This document shows, one piece after another, positions 6,754 to 13,001 of a DNA stretch of 13,001 nucleotides. A program made the position numbers and the translations under genes. The stretch's first letter is position 1. Each line of letters starts with the position of its first letter. The stretch lies in contig UQYK01000054.1 of assembly GCA_900545285.1 (NCBI GenBank), forward strand, positions 1 through 13,001, in the 5' to 3' direction. The DNA comes from an uncultured Ruminococcus sp. (GTDB taxonomy: Bacteria > Bacillota > Clostridia > Oscillospirales > Ruminococcaceae). The notes under the pieces were generated by a model. That model was given only the letters and a program-made list of their open reading frames with translations. It made no database searches and was not told the DNA's origin.

Positions 6754-6789
6754 AGAATCTGCTTTTATTAGTGACTATAAGCAGATTCT
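6754..6789 (+). terminator. Hairpin after dapF, weak terminator
   Basis: AGAATCTGCTT (6754-6764) and AAGCAGATTCT (6779-6789) form a perfect 11-bp stem with a 14-base loop, ten bases after the dapF stop. The following tract is only TTTGG, so termination is probably partial, or the hairpin protects an mRNA 3' end. It separates dapF from dapL. Confidence 0.55.
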
Positions 6790-6816
6790 TTGGAATAAAT
6801 ACGGATGTTTTGGGTT

Positions 6817-6822
6817 TATAAT
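6817..6822 (+). promoter_or_regulatory. Possible -10 box for the dapL operon
   Basis: A consensus TATAAT stands 30 bases before the dapL ATG, just after the dapF hairpin. No convincing -35 exists at 16-18 bases: TTGGAA at 6790-6795 is 21 bases away. The dapL SD GGGAG (6841-6845) follows. Either a weak promoter or an AT-rich coincidence. Confidence 0.35.
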
Positions 6823-6852
6823 TAATGTAAAAAACAGAAAGGGAGATTTATC

Positions 6853-8058
6853 ATGCCAACAATTAATGAGAATTTTTTGAAGCTGGAAAAGAATTACCTG
6901 TTTATCAATATCGCAAAGAAAGTAAATGCTTTTCTGGCAGAAAATCCGAATGCACCGCTGATTCGTATGGGCATTGGTGATGTTACGCTTCCGATCGCAC
7001 CGGTTTGCGTAGAAGCTATGAAAAAAGGCGCCGACGAAATGGGCGTAAAAGAAACATTCAGAGGCTATGAGGACAGTGGTTCTGGATATGATTTCTTGAA
7101 GAAGGCAATTGCCGGATACTATGCAAAATACGGTGTATCACTGGAACTGGATGAAATTCGCGTAAATGATGGTGCAAAGAGTGACTGCGGAAATATCGTA
7201 GACATTTTCGGCGATGACAATATTGTTTTGATTACAGATCCGGCTTATCCGGTTTATGTAGATTCCAATAAGATGAACGGCAGAACAATCATCTATGCAG
7301 ATTCCAATGAAGAGAACGGTTTTGCAGCAATGCCGGATCCGTCTGTTCATGCAGACCTGATTTACCTCTGTTCTCCGAATAATCCGACTGGTTCTGCTTA
7401 TACAAGAGAACAACTGAAAGAATGGATTGCCTATGCCAAGGAAAATAAAGCAATCATCATTTATGATGCAGCATATGAGGCATTTATCACGGATCCGGCA
7501 GTTCCGCACAGCATTTATGAAGTAGAAGGTGCAAAGGAATGTGCTATTGAAATGTGCTCTCTGTCAAAGACAGCAGGCTTTACCGGTATGCGCTGCGGCT
7601 ATACCATTATTCCGACTGCACTCCATGTAACTGCTTCTGACGGAACAGATGTAAGCATTGCACAGATCTGGGGCAGACGACAGGGAAGCAAGTTTAACGG
7701 TGTTTCTTATCCGGTACAGTGCGCAGCAGCAGCAGTGTTCACAGAAGAAGGCTTAAAGCAGATTCATGAAAACATTGCATATTATCAGGAGAATGCTGCG
7801 ATCATTGCAAAAACAATGGAGGAACTGGGCATTCAGTATACCGGCGGAAAGAACTCTCCGTACATCTGGCTCAAGTGCCCGAACGGTATGTCCAGCTGGG
7901 AATTTTTCGACTATCTGCTGCATGAAATCGCAGTGGTTGGTACACCGGGTGAAGGTTTCGGAAAAAATGGCGAAGGCTGGTTCCGTCTGACGGCATTTGG
8001 CGACAGAGAAAAGACAAAAGAAGCAATGCAGCGGATGAAAAAGCTGCTTTCCAAGTAA
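6853..8058 (+). CDS. dapL: LL-diaminopimelate aminotransferase
   Basis: A 401-residue PLP-dependent class I/II aminotransferase. DapL converts tetrahydrodipicolinate plus glutamate to LL-diaminopimelate in one step, bypassing the succinylase and acetylase routes. Visible features are the N-terminal ENFLKLEKNYLFINIAKKV typical of DapL, IRMGIGDVTLP (37-47), NNPTG (176-180), Asp205 and Tyr208 in IIYDAAYEAF, the Schiff-base Lys239 in SLSKTAGFTG, and Arg247. GGGAG lies 7 bases before the ATG. Its product is the substrate of the neighbouring DapF, which supports the assignment over a generic aspartate aminotransferase. It probably heads a five-gene transcript running to 12633. Confidence 0.96.
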   Translation: MPTINENFLKLEKNYLFINIAKKVNAFLAENPNAPLIRMGIGDVTLPIAPVCVEAMKKGADEMGVKETFRGYEDSGSGYDFLKKAIAGYYAKYGVSLELDEIRVNDGAKSDCGNIVDIFGDDNIVLITDPAYPVYVDSNKMNGRTIIYADSNEENGFAAMPDPSVHADLIYLCSPNNPTGSAYTREQLKEWIAYAKENKAIIIYDAAYEAFITDPAVPHSIYEVEGAKECAIEMCSLSKTAGFTGMRCGYTIIPTALHVTASDGTDVSIAQIWGRRQGSKFNGVSYPVQCAAAAVFTEEGLKQIHENIAYYQENAAIIAKTMEELGIQYTGGKNSPYIWLKCPNGMSSWEFFDYLLHEIAVVGTPGEGFGKNGEGWFRLTAFGDREKTKEAMQRMKKLLSK

Positions 8059-8099
8059 CAATAAAAATAAAACAATAATAATTGGAGGATTTGATTGAG

Positions 8100-8369
8100 A
8101 TGCGTGCTGTAATTACTGTAATTGGTAAGGATAATGTAGGAATTTTGCATAAGGTAAGCGGTGTTTGTGCTAAGTATGAGGCAAATGTTCTGGAAGTTAC
8201 ACAGAGCGTGTTGCAGGATATGTTTGCAATGATTATGATGGTGGATATCACTGGGATGACCACTGATTTCACACAGCTGAGCGATGAACTGGGTGAACTG
8301 GGAAAAACATTGGGACTTTCCATTCATACTATGCATGAAGATATTTTCAATGCAATGCACCGTATTTAA
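8100..8369 (+). CDS. ACT-domain protein, UPF0237 family
   Basis: An 89-residue protein that is essentially one ACT domain: RAVITVIGKDNVGILHKVSG at the start, then EANVLEVTQSVLQDMFAMIMMVDI. ACT domains usually bind amino acids and regulate a partner; the ligand here is unknown. I chose the ATG at 8100, 11 bases after GGAGG (8084-8088), because the family begins directly with M-[RK]-A-V-[IV]-T-V-IGKD. An upstream TTG at 8082 would overlap the SD. It follows dapL by 41 bases and precedes the UPF0210 gene by 20; this pairing is widespread in Firmicutes and suggests joint function. Confidence 0.92.
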   Translation: MRAVITVIGKDNVGILHKVSGVCAKYEANVLEVTQSVLQDMFAMIMMVDITGMTTDFTQLSDELGELGKTLGLSIHTMHEDIFNAMHRI

Positions 8370-8389
8370 AAGCAGGAGAAGAGTGAATT

Positions 8390-9760
8390 ATGAATAGTAC
8401 TATGTTTAATGCAGGAGATATCCTGGAAACGATTCGAATGATTCAGGATGAGTGCCTGGACATTCGTACAACTACAATGGGTATTTCTTTGCTGGACTGT
8501 ATTGATCCGGATATCAACAAGGCCTGTGACAAGGTCTATGACAAGATTACAAGAAAAGCAGAAAAGCTGGTGGAAACCGGCGAAAAAATTGAAAAGGAAT
8601 ACGGCATTCCGATCATCAACAAGCGAATTGCAGTAACCCCGATTGCAATGCTGGCTGCTGCTTGCCCGAAAGAAAATCCGGTGAAATTCGCAATGGCGCT
8701 GCAGCGTGCAGCAGAAACCTGTGGTGTCAATTTCGTAGGCGGATATTCTGCACTGGTACATAAGGGCTTCAGCGCAGGTGACCTGGAGCTGATCCGTTCC
8801 ATTCCAGAGGCGCTGGATGTTACCACGAGACTATGCTCTTCTGTAAATGTTGGCTCTACCAGAAGCGGAATCAATATGGATGCCGTTCGGCTCATGGGTG
8901 AAATCGTACTGGAATCGGCAAAGCTGACTTCAGATCGTCAGTGTGTTGGCCCGTCCAAGCTGGTTGTATTCTGCAATGCGCCGGAGGATAATCCGTTTAT
9001 GGCCGGAGCATTCCATGGTGTGGGTGAACCGGATTGCGTTATCAATGTAGGTGTATCCGGACCGGGCGTTGTTCGCTCTACAATTTCCAAGTACCCAGAT
9101 GCTTCTATTGATCAGATTGCAGATATCATTAAGAAAACTGCTTTCAAAATCACCCGTATGGGTCAGCTGGTTGGCGCAAAGGCATCACAGATGCTGGGCA
9201 TTCCGTTCGGTATTGTAGACTTGTCGCTGGCACCGACTCCGGCTGTAGGGGACAGTGTTGCACATATTCTGGAAGCTATGGGACTGGAAGTATGCGGCAC
9301 ACATGGTACCACTGCTGCGCTTGCACTGCTGAATGATGCTGTAAAGAAGGGCGGCGTTATGGCTTCTTCCAATGTCGGTGGACTCTCCGGTGCATTTATT
9401 CCGGTATCAGAAGATGCCGGCATGATTGATGCAGCGGTAGATGGTACACTGACATTAAACAAGCTGGAAGCAATGACAGCTGTATGCTCCGTTGGTCTGG
9501 ATATGATTGCAATTCCAGGTGATGTAGAGCCTTCTACAATCTCGGCAATTATTGCAGATGAAATGGCAATCGGTATGGTCAACAACAAGACAACCGCAGT
9601 TCGTGTGATTCCTGCAGTAGGCTTAAAGGAAGGCGAAATGCTGGAATTTGGCGGCTTGTTCGGAAGCGCACCTGTTATGCCAGTGAGCAAGAAGTCTTCT
9701 GCGAAATTCATTGCACGTGGTGGACGCATTCCTGCACCGATGCACAGCATCAAGAACTAA
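8390..9760 (+). CDS. UPF0210 / DUF711 (PFL-family) protein of unknown function
   Basis: 456 residues, full length for the UPF0210 family. Recognisable stretches include ETIRMIQDECLDIRTTTMGISLLDC (about 10-34), NKRIAVTPIAMLAAAC (77-92), FVGGYSALVHKG and the Gly-rich PVGD/AVGDSVAHILEAMG region. The family is called PFL-like for a fold resemblance to pyruvate formate-lyase; no reaction is established that I know of, and I see no glycyl-radical motif of the classic type. AGGAG lies 11 bases before the ATG. Its constant partner, the ACT-domain protein, is immediately upstream, and the next gene starts 3 bases after its stop. Confidence 0.93.
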   Translation: MNSTMFNAGDILETIRMIQDECLDIRTTTMGISLLDCIDPDINKACDKVYDKITRKAEKLVETGEKIEKEYGIPIINKRIAVTPIAMLAAACPKENPVKFAMALQRAAETCGVNFVGGYSALVHKGFSAGDLELIRSIPEALDVTTRLCSSVNVGSTRSGINMDAVRLMGEIVLESAKLTSDRQCVGPSKLVVFCNAPEDNPFMAGAFHGVGEPDCVINVGVSGPGVVRSTISKYPDASIDQIADIIKKTAFKITRMGQLVGAKASQMLGIPFGIVDLSLAPTPAVGDSVAHILEAMGLEVCGTHGTTAALALLNDAVKKGGVMASSNVGGLSGAFIPVSEDAGMIDAAVDGTLTLNKLEAMTAVCSVGLDMIAIPGDVEPSTISAIIADEMAIGMVNNKTTAVRVIPAVGLKEGEMLEFGGLFGSAPVMPVSKKSSAKFIARGGRIPAPMHSIKN

Positions 9761-9763
9761 GCG

Positions 9764-11023
9764 ATGATGAAACAAACAACAGATCTTTTGATTATCGGCG
9801 GCGGTGCCTCAGGCCTCGCCGCCGCTGTTGCAGCCAGACGATTTTTCCCGGCGGTGTCTGTATGCGTTGCGGAACAAAATCATAGAGTCGGGAAAAAAAT
9901 TCTTGCCACCGGAAATGGCCGATGCAACCTGGGAAATGATGGATCTGGTACGCAAAACAATCCGTATTCCGGGACTATGTGTAAGTATATCCCGGAAATA
10001 TGGAAAAATACGAAAGATAGTGTTGCATTTTTTCGAGAGATGGGGATTATCGTACGTCATGAGGAGGATGGGCGGCTATATCCCAGCAGCAATCAGGCAG
10101 CTTCTGTTCTGGATGCATTACGTATCACCGCAGAACAAGAGGATGTTTTTCTGCATTGTGATAGTCGGGTAACCAATATAACGCCGAAGAAATCTGGATT
10201 TTCAGTGCAGATTGGAGATGAAAGTTGGACGGCAGAGGCGCTGCTTTTTTCAACTGGGGGATTTGCAGCACCAAAGACTGGTTCAGACGGCTGTGCTTTT
10301 CCGATTTTGTCCCGGCTTGGTTGCAAAATGACGCAGATGCAGCCAGCATTAGTGCCCGTAGAAACAGATCCAGGTTTACTCCGCTTTTTGAAAGGCGTGC
10401 GTGTTCCGGGGGTGGTAAAAGCTTTATCAAAATCTGAAACAGAACTGGCAGCAGAACAGGGTGAAATTCAATTTACGTCGCATGCACTTTCCGGAATCTG
10501 CGTAATGAATTTGACTGCAAAATGTGCAGAATCTGATCTGAAATGGATTGAAGCGAACCTGTTTCCCCAGGATACGGGGGAACAAATGGAAGCTATTTTG
10601 TGGGAATTGTACGCGGTGCGCGCACAATGGAAATTAGAAGATTGGCTGACTGGCCTTCTTCCCAAAAAGGCAGGAATGCAGCTGCTGCGTTCCTGTGGGA
10701 TTTTGCTTCCATTTGATGCACCGGTTTATCGGGTCAATGCAGAGGAGCTGAAAAATCTGGCTTATTTGTGTCAGCATTGGCGCTTTCCTGTGTGGGGGAG
10801 AGGAACCTGGAATGAAGCACAGGTAACTGCCGGCGGTATTTCAGTTCAATCAGTGAAACGAGATTTACAGGCGTCTTTTTGCCCGGGCATTTTCTTTGCT
10901 GGTGAAATTTTAGATGTTCATGGCATTTGCGGCGGTTTTAACCTGGATTGGGCCTGGCGTTCCGGCCAATATGCCGGAAAAAATGCAGCTTCCTGGATCC
11001 TGCAAAAAAGAATAGGAGGATAA
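9764..11023 (+). CDS. HI0933/BaiN-family FAD-dependent oxidoreductase
   Basis: 419 residues of the HI0933-like flavoprotein family (E. coli YhiN; clostridial BaiN). The dinucleotide-binding motif IIGGGASGLAAAVAA is at 10-24, the family signature GKKILATGNGRCN at 43-55, and the C-terminal FAD-contact block CPGIFFAGEILDVHGICGGFN then DWAWRSG near 376-403. Members bind FAD non-covalently; BaiN reduces bile-acid intermediates in some gut clostridia, but most members have no known substrate, so I do not transfer that role. The start follows the UPF0210 stop by 3 bases with no SD, suggesting translational coupling; ATG at 9764 and 9767 are equally possible. Confidence 0.92.
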   Translation: MMKQTTDLLIIGGGASGLAAAVAARRFFPAVSVCVAEQNHRVGKKILATGNGRCNLGNDGSGTQNNPYSGTMCKYIPEIWKNTKDSVAFFREMGIIVRHEEDGRLYPSSNQAASVLDALRITAEQEDVFLHCDSRVTNITPKKSGFSVQIGDESWTAEALLFSTGGFAAPKTGSDGCAFPILSRLGCKMTQMQPALVPVETDPGLLRFLKGVRVPGVVKALSKSETELAAEQGEIQFTSHALSGICVMNLTAKCAESDLKWIEANLFPQDTGEQMEAILWELYAVRAQWKLEDWLTGLLPKKAGMQLLRSCGILLPFDAPVYRVNAEELKNLAYLCQHWRFPVWGRGTWNEAQVTAGGISVQSVKRDLQASFCPGIFFAGEILDVHGICGGFNLDWAWRSGQYAGKNAASWILQKRIGG

Positions 11024-11028
11024 ACACA

Positions 11029-12633
11029 ATGCTGAAATTGATGAATCTTTCTGTTCCCCTAGGAACGGATAAGGAACAATTATATCAAATTGTTGCAAAA
11101 AAGCTGCATATTTCGTCAAGTGAAATCCAGTCCTGTACTTTGCTGAAAAAGTCGCTGGATGCGAGAAAAAAGCCGCGTATCACGGAGGTTTTGACAGTTG
11201 CGTTAGAATTGAAATGTGAAAAAAGAGTACAAAATCGATGGAAAAATGATCGCAATATACAGCCATATCTGCCGTTTCACTATCAGATTCCCCAAAAGCA
11301 GTTGAATGAAAGTGCAAGGCCGGTTGTTGTTGGATTTGGGCCGGCCGGCATGTTTTCTGCCTATTATCTGGCTAAGGCTGGATTGCGCCCAATTGTGCTG
11401 GAACGCGGTGCGTGTGTAGAAGAAAGGCAGAGAGATGTTGCACTGTTTCGTGAAACAGGTGTGCTGAACCCATCCAGTAATATACAGTTTGGGGAGGGCG
11501 GCGCAGGTACATTTTCTGATGGAAAATTGACCACCGGGATTAAAGATCCGCGAATTCGATTTGTATTGGAGACTTTTACGAAACATGGTGCACCGAAAGA
11601 AATATTGTACCTTTCCAAGCCGCATATCGGAACAGATCGTTTGGTGGATGTTGTTCGGAATATGCGTATGGAAATTCAAAAAGAGGGCGGTGAAATACGC
11701 TTCCATTCCTGCCTGAAAGAAATCTATCAGAAGCAAGGAAAATTAACCGGTGTTGCCTATACGCAAAATGGAAAAACGTATGAAATCGCGGCTTCTCAGT
11801 GTATTTTAGCAGTAGGGCACAGCGCACGGGATGTTTTTTCCACTCTATATGAAGATGGTATTCAGCTAATTCAAAAAAGTTTTGCAGTTGGGGTTCGAAT
11901 TGAACATTCACAGGAAGTAATTGATCGTGCCATGTATGGCCGTCCGGCCGAGCCGCCGTTGCTTCCGGCAGCAGATTATAAGCTGGTGGTACATCTTCCA
12001 AATGGTCATAGTATGTACACATTTTGCATGTGTCCCGGGGGAGAGGTTGTTGCTGCTTCCTCTGAAAAAGATTACCTTGTTGTAAATGGCATGAGTTATT
12101 ATGCCAGAGATGGAAAAAATGCAAATAGCGCGCTTTTGGTGGGCGTTTCGCCGTCTGACTTGAAGGGTGAACATCCACTTACTGGGATGTATTTTCAGGA
12201 AGAAATAGAGAAAAAGGCATTTCTTGCCGGAGGCGGAACATTTGCAGCTCCAGTTTGTACAGTGCGCGATTTTCTGGCAGGAGCAACACCAGAATCACTT
12301 GGTTCAGTAGAACCTTCATACCGGCCGGGTGTTTATTTAGCATCACCAGACGTATATTTACCGCAATTTGTGACGGAAACGCTTCGGCTTGGAATACCGC
12401 AAATGGATCGAAAAATTCATGGATTTGCAATGCCGGACGCTGTACTGACAGGCGTTGAAAGCAGGAGTTCTTCGCCAGTTCGTATTGTGCGGCATGCAGA
12501 AAACTGTGAATCTGTTTCTTTGCAGGGATTGTTTCCTTGCGGAGAAGGTGCCGGCTACGCTGGTGGAATCACGTCTGCGGCAGTAGATGGATTGCGCTGT
12601 GCAGAATGTATCGCACAGAATTATCAAAATTAA
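11029..12633 (+). CDS. COG2509-type NAD(P)/FAD-dependent oxidoreductase
   Basis: 534 residues of the conserved COG2509 'FAD-dependent dehydrogenase' family. An N-terminal small domain (1 to about 85, with LLKKSLDARKKPRI) precedes the Rossmann motif VVVGFGPAGMFSAYYLAKAG at about 99-118. Then come ERGACVEERQRDV, the family-typical SNIQFGEGGAGTFSDGKLTTG, MYTFCMCPGGEVV, and the C-terminal GLFPCGEGAGYAGGITSAAVDG. The substrate is unknown. The start is ATG 11029, 9 bases after AGGAGG (11014-11019); an in-frame extension to 10948 lies within the previous gene and is rejected. The SD overlaps the end of the upstream flavoprotein gene (stop 11021-11023). It is the last gene before a strong terminator. 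Confidence 0.93.
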   Translation: MLKLMNLSVPLGTDKEQLYQIVAKKLHISSSEIQSCTLLKKSLDARKKPRITEVLTVALELKCEKRVQNRWKNDRNIQPYLPFHYQIPQKQLNESARPVVVGFGPAGMFSAYYLAKAGLRPIVLERGACVEERQRDVALFRETGVLNPSSNIQFGEGGAGTFSDGKLTTGIKDPRIRFVLETFTKHGAPKEILYLSKPHIGTDRLVDVVRNMRMEIQKEGGEIRFHSCLKEIYQKQGKLTGVAYTQNGKTYEIAASQCILAVGHSARDVFSTLYEDGIQLIQKSFAVGVRIEHSQEVIDRAMYGRPAEPPLLPAADYKLVVHLPNGHSMYTFCMCPGGEVVAASSEKDYLVVNGMSYYARDGKNANSALLVGVSPSDLKGEHPLTGMYFQEEIEKKAFLAGGGTFAAPVCTVRDFLAGATPESLGSVEPSYRPGVYLASPDVYLPQFVTETLRLGIPQMDRKIHGFAMPDAVLTGVESRSSSPVRIVRHAENCESVSLQGLFPCGEGAGYAGGITSAAVDGLRCAECIAQNYQN

Positions 12634-12684
12634 GCTAGAGTAGTACTGGGTGAGAGTAAAATAAAATCTTTTCTCATTAGTAGC

Positions 12685-12716
12685 AAAGCCACTTTCCTTT
12701 AGGAAAGTGGCTTTTT
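12685..12716 (+). terminator. Rho-independent terminator of the dapL operon
   Basis: AAAGCCACTTTCC (12685-12697) and GGAAAGTGGCTTT (12702-12714) pair perfectly over 13 bp around the loop TTTA, with a T-run at 12712-12716 followed by GTGTTTGTG. It lies 52 bases after the COG2509 gene stop. Confidence 0.93.
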
Positions 12717-12725
12717 GTGTTTGTG

Positions 12726-13001
12726 TTATTGATTGTTATTTAAAAAATCTTCCAGCTGCTTTAATCCATCTGTATTGTTGTAGACAGATAACAGTGTTTA
12801 TCCTGCGTTTGTTTTACAAGTGCAAAGATTTATAGAATTGTAAGCGATTAATTTGTACAAAGTGATATGATGAACTTTATGCTGATAGATTGTCAAGCCA
12901 AGTGCAATTTGATGCTGTAGACTGCTTGGAACTTTGTCTAGCTCTGGAACGGTTCCAGGCGTTCAAACAATTCTCCGCAGATGTTCGAAGAATTTTGTTA
13001 C
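12726..13001 (-). pseudogene. Possible decayed minus-strand gene (3' part)
   Basis: The region 12717-13001 contains no intact gene. One minus-strand frame reads VTKFFEHLRRIV, TGA at 12965-12963, then 54 open codons (through PELDKVPSSLQHQIALGLTI), TAA at 12800-12798, then 23 codons ending SVYNNTDGLKQLEDFLNNNQ and TAA at 12728-12726. The last stretch looks like a genuine helical protein C-terminus, and it stops just before the hairpin at 12685-12714. An alternative frame near 12990-12942 (ICGELFERLEPF) could join with a frameshift. I cannot name a family, and the whole could be chance. Confidence 0.3.

Noticed and set aside
9163..9753. 196-codon minus-strand open frame opposite UPF0210
   Set aside because: Low-complexity Ser/Ala/Pro/Ile translation, a mirror of the well-supported UPF0210 coding strand.
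10948..11028. 27-codon N-terminal extension of the COG2509 protein
   Set aside because: It overlaps the previous gene and is not family-like; a strong SD precedes ATG 11029.
11576..12178. 200-codon minus-strand open frame opposite the COG2509 flavoprotein
   Set aside because: No recognisable motif or SD, and it lies fully within a convincing gene on the other strand.

Overview
The window looks like a chromosomal housekeeping region of an anaerobic Firmicute, most likely a clostridium of the Oscillospiraceae/Ruminococcaceae type. The reasons are moderate-to-low GC content, strong Shine-Dalgarno (SD) sites, a GatCAB amidotransferase operon carrying an archaeal-type aspartyl-tRNA synthetase, the one-step DapL branch of lysine/diaminopimelate synthesis, and the UPF0237-UPF0210 gene pair. 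No transposon, prophage, CRISPR array, tRNA or rRNA is visible.

Left half (minus strand, 5770 down to 163): one operon-like series from a good promoter (TTGCAA-17-TATAAT): gatC (TTG start), gatA, a 956-residue gatB::aspS gene fusion, then relQ, a small alarmone synthetase. It ends at a bidirectional terminator (95-145) shared with the 3' end of an unidentified plus-strand gene at the left edge. The highlight is the fusion. GatB is joined by a linker of about 40 residues to a complete archaeal-type AspRS whose selectivity positions look non-discriminating. One polypeptide would therefore mischarge tRNA-Asn with Asp and carry the subunit that converts it to Asn-tRNA-Asn, amounting to a covalent transamidosome. 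Two RNA-level features stand out in the same operon. A hairpin lies exactly between the SD and start codon of gatA. A three-segment, mutually exclusive stem system lies in front of relQ.

Right half (plus strand, 5830 to 12716): from a divergent promoter (TTGATT-17-TATAAT) comes dapF, followed by a hairpin. Then come dapL, an ACT-domain protein (UPF0237), a UPF0210/DUF711 protein, and two different flavoproteins (HI0933/BaiN-like and COG2509-like). The last four genes are separated by only 3 to 41 bases, so dapL through the COG2509 gene is probably one transcript, closed by a strong terminator at 12685-12716. DapL and DapF catalyse consecutive steps to meso-diaminopimelate. The roles of the four downstream proteins are not established.

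The last 370 bases contain no intact gene. A minus-strand frame with a plausible protein C-terminus but two in-frame stops (12726-13001) may be a decayed gene.
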